This document shows positions 55,323-64,000 of a stretch of DNA of 64,000 nt, one piece after another. The stretch's first letter is position 1. Every line of letters starts with the position of its first letter. Source of the stretch: Marinilabiliaceae bacterium (GTDB lineage Bacteria > Bacteroidota > Bacteroidia > Bacteroidales > Marinilabiliaceae); contig JAFGBR010000004.1 of assembly GCA_016933045.1 (NCBI GenBank), positions 1-64,000 on the forward strand. Direction: 5' to 3'. The notes below the pieces were generated by a model. The model was not told where the DNA came from, did not search any database, and saw only the letters and a program-made list of their open reading frames with translations. The translations under genes were made by a program, and so were the position numbers.

Positions 55323-56843
55323 ATGAAAACAATGAAAAAAAATAATATTTTAATACTACTTGCTTTCTTAATTGGATTGAGCTCATGTAACCAATGGCTC
55401 GATGTGATTCCCGAAAATGAACAGGTAGCTGATGAATACTGGAAAAATAAAGAAGAGGTTGAAGCCATTATGTCAACCATATACATTAAATACAGAGAAA
55501 CTCTAAAACAACAAATTATTTGGGGTGAGCACAGGGGCAATTCGTTGTCGTTCCAAACACTCGAAACAACCCAATCGAATATTATGAGATGGAATATCCT
55601 ACCCGACAATAACTATGTTAAGTGGGATACCTGGTACCAGATTATTAACCTATCCAACATGATTATTGCTTATGCTCCTGGTGTTGATGACCCTTCATTT
55701 CCTGAATCGGCTAAACAAGCTGCCATAGCAGAAGCAACCTACTTAAGAGCTTTAGCCTACTTTTTCCTTGTTCGTAATTTCAAAGAAGTGCCTCTTATAC
55801 TGGAACCATACATGAACGATTCACAAGACTATGAGATTGCCAAATCAGAAGAGTCAGTTATTTGGCAACAAATAGTAAAAGATTTAATTTTTGCCGAAAA
55901 ATATATTAAAACATCTTATTCTTCCGAAGAACCTTGGATGAATAAAGGACGGGCAACAAAATTAGCTGTTAAAGCTACCTTAGCCGATGTTTATTTATGG
56001 ACTGAAGAGTACGAAAAAGCAATTATTGAATGCAATGCAATAATAGGATCGGGCAAAGTAGGTTTAATTGAAGGACTAAACTCTGTTAACGAAAACAACT
56101 GGTTCTCAAATTTTAATCCCGGGAATTCCAATGAAAGTATTTTTGAACTACAGTGGGATAACACCTATAGCCAATCAAATAATGATTTGTTTAATTGGTT
56201 TTATGGCTCAAGCACTTCAGTAGATTACCGCATGTCACCTACATTATACGATCTTTTTAGACTATCGACGAACGATATAAGAGGCTTAAACGCCACCTAC
56301 AATTTGCCTTTATTAAAAATATGGAAGTATATTGGCAGTACAGCTGGCAGTCATCTTCAGGCTACTAACGTTGGCATTGAGAGAACGAGTACGGAAAGAG
56401 ACCAAAACTGGATTATGTATAGGCTTGCCGATGTAATGCTTATGAAAGCCGAAGCCTTGGTAATGCGTAACGGCGCTGATGACTATAAAAATGCCATTGA
56501 AATTGTGAATACAATTAAAACCCGGGCACAGGTAACTAATTTAATTACCGAAATTCCAAACTCCGAAATTGAAATGTTGCATATTGTTCTAAACGAAAGA
56601 GCAATGGAACTGGCTTTTGAAGGGAAAAGATGGTATGATTTGCTCAGAGTTGGTAAAAGGAATAATTACTTTCATCTCAATTACATGATTAACGAAGTAT
56701 TAAAAAATGCTTCACCCGATAAGGCATTGATTATTCAATCAATATTAAGGGATAAGAACAGTCATTATTTTCCAATTCATTTCAACGAATTAACTAACAA
56801 CAAAAATCTGGTTCAAAACCCTTATTACGATAATCTTAATTAA
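55323..56843 (+). CDS. SusD/RagB-family surface lipoprotein (B)
   Basis: This lipoprotein of about 506 residues has lipobox LSSC followed by NQWLDVIPENEQ, the usual SusD opening. Family features are AAIAEATYLRALAYFFLVRNFKEVPLI, NKGRATKLAVKATLADVYLW and the C-terminal IVLNERAMELAFEGKRWYDLLRVG. A TTG at 55320 in frame is less likely than the ATG at 55323. It follows the SusC B stop by 3 bp, so the two are translationally linked. It should form the binding lid of SusC B. Confidence 0.94.
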   Translation: MKTMKKNNILILLAFLIGLSSCNQWLDVIPENEQVADEYWKNKEEVEAIMSTIYIKYRETLKQQIIWGEHRGNSLSFQTLETTQSNIMRWNILPDNNYVKWDTWYQIINLSNMIIAYAPGVDDPSFPESAKQAAIAEATYLRALAYFFLVRNFKEVPLILEPYMNDSQDYEIAKSEESVIWQQIVKDLIFAEKYIKTSYSSEEPWMNKGRATKLAVKATLADVYLWTEEYEKAIIECNAIIGSGKVGLIEGLNSVNENNWFSNFNPGNSNESIFELQWDNTYSQSNNDLFNWFYGSSTSVDYRMSPTLYDLFRLSTNDIRGLNATYNLPLLKIWKYIGSTAGSHLQATNVGIERTSTERDQNWIMYRLADVMLMKAEALVMRNGADDYKNAIEIVNTIKTRAQVTNLITEIPNSEIEMLHIVLNERAMELAFEGKRWYDLLRVGKRNNYFHLNYMINEVLKNASPDKALIIQSILRDKNSHYFPIHFNELTNNKNLVQNPYYDNLN

Positions 56844-56992
56844 AATTAATTTCATTGCTAAAAACACATCAAGAAAAATGATTAAGAAACGAGCATGGAA
56901 ATAGATAAATCGACTAAATCAAAGCAAATTTAAAAACGACGAACTATTTTGGCTGGTTACCATATAGCAATTGAAAAATAAAATATAAACAA

Positions 56993-58597
56993 ATGAAAAA
57001 GTTATTATTAACATATTTAATAGGGTTGTTCCTCTTTTCGTGTACCGATCCTTACGAAGACAGCACCTTTTTGGCGTACGATAAATACCCGGTAGCCACT
57101 TACCTGTCTACTCGCGAAGACGATTTTTCATTATGGATTGAGTTATTGCGCTACACTAAGCTATATAGCACATTTAACTTAAACACCCAATACACTGCAT
57201 TTGTACCTAACAATACTGCAATGTCGAAATACCTTAGTAACAACGGATACAAATCGATAACTGATATTGACTTAGAATATGCCACTTATCTGGTAAAATA
57301 CCATACTCTTCATGAAAAAGTTTTAAAACAGGAAGGTTTTACAAGTGGTGTAATGGATTGGGCTACTATAACCGACGATCATTTATCAATAACTTTCAAA
57401 GAAGGTGGTATTAACGCAATTTACATCAATAATACCAGCCTGATTTCAGAACTAAACATCGAGGTTACAAATGGTGTTATTCACGTAATAGAAGAGGTGC
57501 TAATACCGGTTGTAGAAACAATATGGGATCGGTTAAACACCAATGAATTTGATATTATGAAAGAAGCTATTGAGCTAACCGGTTATAATAATCTGCTCGA
57601 CACAGTATCTGCTGAAACAATGAACGACTACGGTCAAATAGTTATTAAAAGGTTCTATTACACTTTATTTGCTATTACCGACAGTATTTACAGCAAAGAT
57701 GGTATAAATTCAATCAACGACCTTCTGGCAAAATTAGGAGAGAACGAAACTGATTACACATCCACTTCTAATTTACTTAATATGTATGTGGCCTATCACA
57801 TTGCCAATCAATCGCTGTCGTACAATTCCTTATCTGATTTTGAAGATAATGTACTATCGAAGAACATCAATACTCTTTCCCCAAAAGAACTTATCAATTT
57901 ATCGGTATCTGAAACCAATGAATTATTGATAAATTATAATAGTGAAGATTCAACAGGAACATCGTTTATTTTCGAAAAGAATGACATCTCATGCCGAAAT
58001 GGAGTTATACACCATGTTGATACATGGATGCCTATAAAAACACCACCAACAACTGTTGTTGACTGGGATTTGGCAAACTATTCCGATTTAGCTTCTTACG
58101 TTAATTATTTCCAAAGTCCAAATCCTAATGGAGGAAAAGTATATAGCGAATCTATTCCTGATGGTGAAGTTAAAGAATACTATTGGGAACCTGTACCACT
58201 AACCAAAACAAATGTAATAACCTATGTAAACAGCGATAATAATGATGGGGTAAGATATCTGTATAGTTTATTTTACGATCATATTGCGGTATCTACAGGA
58301 GCCGGAGGTTGGGTTGAGATACAAAGCCCGGTAATTGTAAAAGGCACTTATAAAATGACATTATATTACATTCGATATCAAAACTCCAATAACTCAGGAG
58401 AAATGCAATGCTACATGGATGGGAACAAGTTAGGTTCGTCATTTATTACTTCTAGTTCTCTTACCGAACAGTATACCTCAAAGATTCTTACATCGTCTAT
58501 CTCTTTTAGTGAAACCGATACTCACACATTACGAATTGTAGGTATTGATGGAGGAAATTTACTTCTCGATTATATTAAATTAGAGCCAATTAATTAA
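56993..58597 (+). CDS. Fasciclin lipoprotein with C-terminal jelly-roll module
   Basis: This 534-residue lipoprotein has lipobox LFSC and TDPYEDS after it. It has two FAS1-like domains: about 45-170 (YTAFVPNNTAMSKYL, LVKYHTL, NGVIHVIEEVLIPV) and about 180-345 (ending NGVIHHVDTWMPI). A C-terminal beta-sandwich (about 385-534) closes with NLLLDYIKLEPIN, as in galactose-binding-like or CBM6/malectin-type folds. This suggests glycan contact. It follows SusD B after 149 bp and is 10 bp upstream of a second protein of the same design, pointing to duplication. Function is unknown. Confidence 0.82.
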   Translation: MKKLLLTYLIGLFLFSCTDPYEDSTFLAYDKYPVATYLSTREDDFSLWIELLRYTKLYSTFNLNTQYTAFVPNNTAMSKYLSNNGYKSITDIDLEYATYLVKYHTLHEKVLKQEGFTSGVMDWATITDDHLSITFKEGGINAIYINNTSLISELNIEVTNGVIHVIEEVLIPVVETIWDRLNTNEFDIMKEAIELTGYNNLLDTVSAETMNDYGQIVIKRFYYTLFAITDSIYSKDGINSINDLLAKLGENETDYTSTSNLLNMYVAYHIANQSLSYNSLSDFEDNVLSKNINTLSPKELINLSVSETNELLINYNSEDSTGTSFIFEKNDISCRNGVIHHVDTWMPIKTPPTTVVDWDLANYSDLASYVNYFQSPNPNGGKVYSESIPDGEVKEYYWEPVPLTKTNVITYVNSDNNDGVRYLYSLFYDHIAVSTGAGGWVEIQSPVIVKGTYKMTLYYIRYQNSNNSGEMQCYMDGNKLGSSFITSSSLTEQYTSKILTSSISFSETDTHTLRIVGIDGGNLLLDYIKLEPIN

Positions 58598-58607
58598 AAC
58601 AACAGGT

Positions 58608-60203
58608 ATGAAAAGAATAGTATATATATTAGGTCTTGTGCTCTTTATCATTGCAGCATGTAATGAAAAATGGAATGAGCACTATGAGGAGATAGATGAT
58701 TCTTCTGTTTCATCTCTTAACTTGTTGCAATATTTAAAAACACAACCCAATTACTCGAAATTTGTTACTGCACTTGAAGAAACAGGCGTTGCAAAAGAAT
58801 TGGAACGTGACCAGAACCTTACCATTTGGGCCGTTAACAATGATGCCATGGATAAGTTAACCGAAATGCAAATAACTTTCACCGATACATTCATCATGCA
58901 ATACCATGTGAATTATCTGAGTTTCGGGTATTCTAAACTTTATGATGGATTAAGAATGAAATCTATCAGCGGTAAATATATCTCAGTAACTATGAATAGT
59001 GATAGTACACTAATTTCAAACTCAAAACTTATTAATAAAAACCAATTCTGTAAAAACGGAGTTGTGCATGAAATTGATAACCTAATGAAACCTGTTATTA
59101 GTATCTATGAATATCTTTTAACATTAGGAAATGAATACTCAACTATTGTTGATACGATAATTAATGCAAACGATACCGTTTTTGACCCTTCAAACAGTGC
59201 TCCTATTGGTGTTGACACAACCGGAAATACAATTTATGACTCTGTGTTTATTATTAAAAACCCTCTTTTAGAAATCGCTGATTTTAAATCGGAATTTTCT
59301 CAATTAACTATGTTTCTCCCTAACAATAGTGTTATTGACAATTGTTTAGAAACACTTAACAACCAGTTAAGCTCAATAGGTCGTTCCAGTACTCATAACG
59401 ATACTGTAATTGCTTTTAATTGGATAAAAGGAGCTCTTTTTTACAATAACATAATTCGAGATATTGATCCTAATACAGACCTCATATCTGCCGATAACAA
59501 AGTTTGGAGACCTTCCGTTCAAAAAATTGACCCCAAAGCTATTGCTATGAGTAATGGATTGCTTTACAACATAACAAATATGAAGATTCCAAATAATGTA
59601 TATATTACTCGAATTAAATCTCTTGTCCATTATTATGAGTTTTTACCCGAAGATTCTGCAACAAGGGCTCAATACATACAATTTTACAACACCACCAGTT
59701 ATGGCCCTGAGCCAATGGATACCTACGACTTTACAAAATATGGAGGCCCTAAAGGAGTGTACACCATTGTTCGTTTCAAAGGTGCAAGTCCTTCAGACTC
59801 CTTGCTGTCGGCTGTGGAATTCTCTCCTCTTAAAATTGAAACACTCGAAGATAATAGCATTTTAGCTTCCGAGATGTTAATTCCTGCAGGAGAGTACACT
59901 TTATACCTGGGATTCCGAAGCTTAAAACATCCATTTGTTAATGTTTATATTAATGGTAATATGGCAGCTAAAGAACTAAATGTTGCCAACTCAAACCCAT
60001 GGAATTACGATAGGGTAACCCAAACTGCACCGGGAATACCAAAGTATGATGGATTAGGGGGAGCTGTTGGAAATGTTATTGTTGACGGTAATGGATTGCA
60101 GCATATAAAAATTAAAATTGAATTCAACAGAATTGGTCAAGGTACTGCAGAAGATATGCAACCATATCACTGGGCACTTGTTCCTACTGCTAACAACTAT
60201 TAA
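58608..60203 (+). CDS. Second fasciclin lipoprotein with C-terminal beta-sandwich
   Basis: This 531-residue lipoprotein has lipobox IAAC followed by NEKWNEHYEEIDDS. The first FAS1 domain (about 40-160) shows YSKFVTALEETGVAKEL, LTIWAVNNDAMDKL and NGVVHEIDNLMKPV. A second, more divergent one follows (about 165-325, LTMFLPNNSVI, NGLLYNITNMKIP). The C-terminus (about 360-531) is strand-rich with FVNVYINGNMAAKEL and a terminal WALVP, like the end of SusE-type or galactose-binding-like modules. It lies in one operon between the preceding fasciclin gene and SusC C (11 bp gap). The role is unknown. Confidence 0.82.
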   Translation: MKRIVYILGLVLFIIAACNEKWNEHYEEIDDSSVSSLNLLQYLKTQPNYSKFVTALEETGVAKELERDQNLTIWAVNNDAMDKLTEMQITFTDTFIMQYHVNYLSFGYSKLYDGLRMKSISGKYISVTMNSDSTLISNSKLINKNQFCKNGVVHEIDNLMKPVISIYEYLLTLGNEYSTIVDTIINANDTVFDPSNSAPIGVDTTGNTIYDSVFIIKNPLLEIADFKSEFSQLTMFLPNNSVIDNCLETLNNQLSSIGRSSTHNDTVIAFNWIKGALFYNNIIRDIDPNTDLISADNKVWRPSVQKIDPKAIAMSNGLLYNITNMKIPNNVYITRIKSLVHYYEFLPEDSATRAQYIQFYNTTSYGPEPMDTYDFTKYGGPKGVYTIVRFKGASPSDSLLSAVEFSPLKIETLEDNSILASEMLIPAGEYTLYLGFRSLKHPFVNVYINGNMAAKELNVANSNPWNYDRVTQTAPGIPKYDGLGGAVGNVIVDGNGLQHIKIKIEFNRIGQGTAEDMQPYHWALVPTANNY

Positions 60204-60214
60204 TAATTTGAAAT

Positions 60215-63200
60215 ATGACAATGAAATCAAATTATTTTCAATCAACAACCAGCCATATAAACTCAAAAATGAGATCATATGGAAACCGTAAAAAAAATAA
60301 TCTTCGAATGAAAACATATATTAACCTCCTGATTTTTCTGCTTTTAATGGGATGTTTATCCTCCCTTTTTGCCCAAGAGGAGAAAACCATAACAGGAATA
60401 ATTTTAAGTCCGTTTAACCAATTACCCATTGAGGGTGCTGTTATTACAAGCTCTGCTGCCACTGAGTCTGCCACAACTGATAGTGAAGGGAAATTTTCAT
60501 TAAAAGTGACTTCACTATCAGGTGTAATAGAAATTTGGAGTCATAACTATTATCAGCAAACACTTCCAATTTTGGGCAGAAGTAATTTTGAAATTACACT
60601 TATTCCTTTATCAAAATTTGGATATAACCAAAATAAAATTTCTGCTTTACGCGAAGCTGATCCATTAACCATAACTACCAATAGTACAAATATCAACTCA
60701 AAAAATATCAATCATAGTGATATTACTATTGACGATGTTTTAACTGGCTCAATATCAGGCTTAAGCCTTACCAGTAAAAGTGGAATGCCCGGTGAAGGTT
60801 CATTCATAAACCTAAGAGGTATTAAATCTGTTTTAGGAAACAATGCCCCACTTATTATTCTTAACGGAGTACCATACATGCCCGATATGAATGAATCGCC
60901 AATAATTGGAGGATACTCAAAAAGTATTTTCAACGCTATAAGCGTAAACGACATTGAAAATATTACTCTTTTAAAAGGACACGAAGCTTCTCTGTATGGT
61001 TCTATTGGATCGAACGGGGTTTTACTTATCGACACAAAAAAAGCAACCGACCTCGAAACAGCTGTTGAATATTCTGGGCAATATGGAATGGCATTCAATA
61101 CATCAACCCTTCCGGTATTAAATGTAAGTGATTTTAAGAGTTACATTGGCGATGTTGGAACAACTCAATATAACGATATGGGTGAAATGCTTGATGTATT
61201 TCCATTTCTTAAAGATGATCCTGATTACTACTACAAGTTTTTGTATAATAACAATACCGACTGGCAAAACGAAATATACAGACCTGCATTTGTAACTGAT
61301 AACACCATTCGTATTAAAGGTGGCGATGCTATTGCCAAATACGATTTATCGGTTGGTTATTTAAGCAAACAAGGTACTATTGACAATTCCAAACTCGACC
61401 GATACAATACCCGATTAAATGCAAACATTAACCTGGGACAAAAAATCGATCTGTTTTCGTCTGTTGGTTTCGCATTTTTAAATAGCGAAATATACGAACA
61501 AGGCATGTTAAACGCAACAAATCCAATACTTACAGCCTTATATAAGGCTCCACTTTTAAGTGCAAACCGCAAAGATCAGTTCAACAACAGTCTTCCTGGT
61601 TATGATGCTGTTCGTCAATTTGGTGTGAGTAACCCAATGGCGGTAATAAATAAATTAACTATTGGTTCCGACCTTTATGATTTTAGCTTTAACACCGGCA
61701 TTAATTACCGTTTAACCTCTCATTTAACTATGAAAGGAACATTCGGTTTATACTACAACTACAACCGCGAAAACGCTTTTATTTCGGGAAAAGACAATTC
61801 TGCTATTGTTCCATTGCTGGATGGTTTTGCTTTAAACACGGCTAGAGCCGGGGTTGGCGAAGCTGTTAATTATTACACAAATATCAGTTCAATGTACAAA
61901 CGAACGATTGGTTCAAACCCTTTAAATTTATCTATTGGCTATCAGTCTTTAATAACCCGACACGAATATGATGCAGGACAAGGAACAAATACCACTTCCG
62001 ACTTCTACAAAACATTAGGATATGTAACTGAAAATGAGGATTTTTGGGGATATATTGAAGAGTGGAACTGGATGAACTTATATAGCCACGCCGACTATAC
62101 TTGGAATCAATTAATCACTCTATCGGCCAATGCTTCATACGACGCCTCTTCTTCTACCGGAAATGACACCAAGAGATGGGGAATTTTCCCTTCGGCAGGC
62201 ATTACCGGATATTTAAAAAATCTGCCTCTTTTTAGCGATATTCCTTTTCTTAACAAACTAAATATTCGTGCTGAATACGGCATTACCGGAAATAGTCGTT
62301 TTTCAACCAGAACTAGCAAATACTATTATACCAGTATCCCATTCCGTGATCTTTCAGGTATACAACGAGGTAACATTCCTAATACTAAATTAAGTTGGGA
62401 AACAAGCAATACCCTTGATATCGGCTTGGATTTTAGCCTTCTGAAAAACAAAATTTCCGGTGAAGTTAATTACTATCAAATTCTTACATCAGATGTAATT
62501 ATGCCTTCAAAAATATCCCCCGAATTTGGCATTGAAGAAATATATTACAACCAGGGTGAAATAAGCAATAATGGACTTGAAATATCTCTTAGTGCTGAAG
62601 TAATTAATAATAATGATTTTAGTTTCACACTTGGCGGTAATGTATGTATGAATAATAATATACTCGAAAGTCTGGGTGGTCAGTCGAACATGATTCACAA
62701 CTTAACCGACGGTTCTTCTGTTATTTCACAGGTTAATGAATCGGTATATAGCTTTTACGGGTACAAAACAGTTGGTGTAATTGCATCTCAACAAGATGCC
62801 GAAAACATTGGCTTATCTGATTATAAAGGTGACTCCTTTAATGCAGGCGACATGCAATTTGTTGATTTAGACAACAATGACACAATTGATGCTCGCGACA
62901 GAACCATTATTGGTGATGCAACACCTGACTTATTCGGAGGTTTATTTTTTAATGTAAGATTCAAAAAGTTTGACCTCACTGCCAATTTCGCTTATAGTGT
63001 TGGTAATGACATGTATAATGCAGTTCGTCGTTCTCTTGAATCTGTTGAAGGTTATAACAACCAGTCAACAGCGGTAAACAGAAGATGGCAAACCGATGAC
63101 CAACATACTGATATACCAAAAGCAACATACGGTGACCCAATGAACAACAGCCGTTTCTCTGATCGTTGGATTGAAGATGCATCTTATTTACAATTAAGAA

Positions 63201-63415
63201 GCCTTACATTAACGTACACATTAAAACCTGGTTTATTTAACTTTATTAAAAACGGATATGTTTATGTAACCGGCGAAAACCTGTTCACATTTAGCGATTA
63301 TTTAGGTTTAGATCCGGTCACTTCTTATTCTTATAACCCAATGATGCAAGGGTTCGATTATGCCAAAACCCCTGCTCCAAAATCTATAAAACTAGGCGTT
63401 AAACTACAATTCTAA
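60215..63415 (+). CDS. Divergent SusC/RagA-family outer-membrane protein (C)
   Basis: This protein has up to 1,066 residues. The signal peptide core is at MKTYINLLIFLLLMGCLSSL (residues 32-51), so either the n-region is long and basic or translation starts at ATG 60308. A CarboxypepD_reg-like domain follows (TITGIILSPFNQLPIEGAVI), then the plug (NLRGIKSVLGNNAPLIILNGV, IENITLLKGHEASLYGSIGSNG) and a barrel ending LGVKLQF. The region between the first domain and the plug (about 135-170) lacks a recognisable TonB box: it reads SKFGYNQNKISALREADPLT. The conserved late loop is GDMQFVDLDNNDTIDARD. A SusD gene with a strong ribosome-binding site follows. Confidence 0.9.
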   Translation: MTMKSNYFQSTTSHINSKMRSYGNRKKNNLRMKTYINLLIFLLLMGCLSSLFAQEEKTITGIILSPFNQLPIEGAVITSSAATESATTDSEGKFSLKVTSLSGVIEIWSHNYYQQTLPILGRSNFEITLIPLSKFGYNQNKISALREADPLTITTNSTNINSKNINHSDITIDDVLTGSISGLSLTSKSGMPGEGSFINLRGIKSVLGNNAPLIILNGVPYMPDMNESPIIGGYSKSIFNAISVNDIENITLLKGHEASLYGSIGSNGVLLIDTKKATDLETAVEYSGQYGMAFNTSTLPVLNVSDFKSYIGDVGTTQYNDMGEMLDVFPFLKDDPDYYYKFLYNNNTDWQNEIYRPAFVTDNTIRIKGGDAIAKYDLSVGYLSKQGTIDNSKLDRYNTRLNANINLGQKIDLFSSVGFAFLNSEIYEQGMLNATNPILTALYKAPLLSANRKDQFNNSLPGYDAVRQFGVSNPMAVINKLTIGSDLYDFSFNTGINYRLTSHLTMKGTFGLYYNYNRENAFISGKDNSAIVPLLDGFALNTARAGVGEAVNYYTNISSMYKRTIGSNPLNLSIGYQSLITRHEYDAGQGTNTTSDFYKTLGYVTENEDFWGYIEEWNWMNLYSHADYTWNQLITLSANASYDASSSTGNDTKRWGIFPSAGITGYLKNLPLFSDIPFLNKLNIRAEYGITGNSRFSTRTSKYYYTSIPFRDLSGIQRGNIPNTKLSWETSNTLDIGLDFSLLKNKISGEVNYYQILTSDVIMPSKISPEFGIEEIYYNQGEISNNGLEISLSAEVINNNDFSFTLGGNVCMNNNILESLGGQSNMIHNLTDGSSVISQVNESVYSFYGYKTVGVIASQQDAENIGLSDYKGDSFNAGDMQFVDLDNNDTIDARDRTIIGDATPDLFGGLFFNVRFKKFDLTANFAYSVGNDMYNAVRRSLESVEGYNNQSTAVNRRWQTDDQHTDIPKATYGDPMNNSRFSDRWIEDASYLQLRSLTLTYTLKPGLFNFIKNGYVYVTGENLFTFSDYLGLDPVTSYSYNPMMQGFDYAKTPAPKSIKLGVKLQF

Positions 63416-63416
63416 T

Positions 63417-63421
63417 GGAGG
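63417..63421 (+). promoter_or_regulatory. Strong Shine-Dalgarno site of SusD C
   Basis: GGAGG lies 8 bp before the ATG of the last gene. Bacteroidota genes rarely use such a perfect site, and others in this window do not show one, so it marks this start and suggests high translation. Confidence 0.6.
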
Positions 63422-63429
63422 AAATAAAA

Positions 63430-64000
63430 ATGAACAAGATAATATTTGCTATTGCACTAATTTTTGGCCTGATGACATTTCAAGGCTGTTCCGATTTTTT
63501 CGAAACCAACCCCGATGACATATTAATTGGTGATGATTACATTGCCAACATTAACGAATTTTATTCGGGTTACATGGGTGTTGCTGCTAAAGTTGCCGAC
63601 GTTGCCGATCAGGCTGTAATATTATCAGAGCTACGTAGTGATCTATTGGAACCTACCGAAAATGCGCCACAAGGTCTTTGGGAAATATATAATTACACTA
63701 ACGACAACAACAACGAGTTTACAAACCCCAGTGGCTTTTACGACGCTATTATTAATGCTAACGACTATATCAGTAAAGCCATTAAATTCAAATACGAAAA
63801 TCCTACTGCAGTGAACGATGATGTATTTAATGGCATTATGAGTGCTACAATACGTTACCAAATATGGACATATTTAATGCTTGGAAAACTGTATGGCAAG
63901 GCTATATATTTTAACGATCCAATGGAAAAATACAACCCAAACCATAATTATCCAACTCTTAACCTCGATCAGTTAGTAAGTGAGCTTCTTGATCTTATGA
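63430..64000 (+). CDS. SusD/RagB-family lipoprotein (C), cut by window end
   Basis: The frame starts at ATG 63430, 14 bp after the SusC C stop, and remains open to the last base (190 codons). The signal peptide ends with lipobox TFQGC, followed by SDFFETNPDD, as in SusD proteins. The visible part shows the SusD pattern of a helical N-terminal region (INANDYISKAIKF) and a YQIWTYLMLGKLYGKAIYF segment matching the family's early conserved helix. The remainder lies outside the window. It should partner SusC C. Confidence 0.85.
   Translation, partial: MNKIIFAIALIFGLMTFQGCSDFFETNPDDILIGDDYIANINEFYSGYMGVAAKVADVADQAVILSELRSDLLEPTENAPQGLWEIYNYTNDNNNEFTNPSGFYDAIINANDYISKAIKFKYENPTAVNDDVFNGIMSATIRYQIWTYLMLGKLYGKAIYFNDPMEKYNPNHNYPTLNLDQLVSELLDLM

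Noticed and set aside
36443-63415. The three SusC genes as a recent tandem duplication
   Set aside because: Their protein sequences differ strongly outside family motifs (TonB box, domain lengths, barrel), so they are old paralogues.
1-64000. CRISPR arrays, tRNA or rRNA genes, insertion sequences, prophage
   Set aside because: I saw no regularly spaced repeats, cloverleaf-like sequences, transposase or integrase genes, or phage structural genes.

Overview
The window looks like a chromosomal segment of a member of the Bacteroidota, probably an anaerobic or facultative polysaccharide degrader of the Bacteroidales/Marinilabiliales type. The evidence is the AT-rich sequence, three SusC/SusD pairs, many lipoproteins with an acidic residue run after the lipid-bearing cysteine, BACON and fasciclin domains, Bacteroidota-specific families (DUF5686, DUF4783, Porin_10-like) and promoters with the TTG / TAnnTTTG elements used by the Bacteroidota primary sigma factor. 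I see no tRNA, rRNA, CRISPR array, insertion sequence or prophage.

Layout. 0-12.4 kb is mostly housekeeping: a DUF2264 glycan-active protein (minus strand), the GTPases era and der, a hemerythrin-domain protein with a LuxR-type regulator, an RDD membrane protein, a very large sensor histidine kinase in operon with rlmH, then a DUF4783 protein and nadC. 12.4-20.5 kb is a sugar block: GH43, a Nudix-family (NrtR/AraR-like) regulator, a GPH-type sugar symporter with an unusual extracytoplasmic insertion, GH94 cellobiose phosphorylase and a GH9 lipoprotein endoglucanase. 20.5-34.8 kb is again general: putative porin, DUF486 protein, MltF-like transglycosylase, CoA pyrophosphatase, FtsX/LolE-type permease, aminotransferase, DUF5686 protein, RRM protein, valS and a membrane-anchored thioredoxin. 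35-64 kb is a long glycan-acquisition region: PL10 pectate lyase; SusC/SusD pair A with two surface lipoproteins; a BACON-GH5 endoglucanase; a six-hairpin glycosidase-like lipoprotein; then fasciclin lipoprotein, SusC/SusD pair B, two more fasciclin lipoproteins, SusC C and the start of SusD C, which runs off the end.

How the genes may work together (inference). GH5 and the two SusD-linked lipoproteins carry acidic export-like signals and are probably on the cell surface. SusC/D pair A would import beta-1,4-glucan oligomers, the GH9 and six-hairpin lipoproteins (without such a signal) would trim them in the periplasm, the GPH symporter would carry cellobiose inward, and the signal-less GH94 would phosphorolyse it. 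The Nudix-type regulator precedes the transporter and phosphorylase in one apparent operon and has a 16-bp palindrome upstream. Related half-sites recur upstream of SusC A and the pectate lyase. The fasciclin/SusCD array at 49.7-64 kb contains no recognisable enzyme and is the least explained part of the window.
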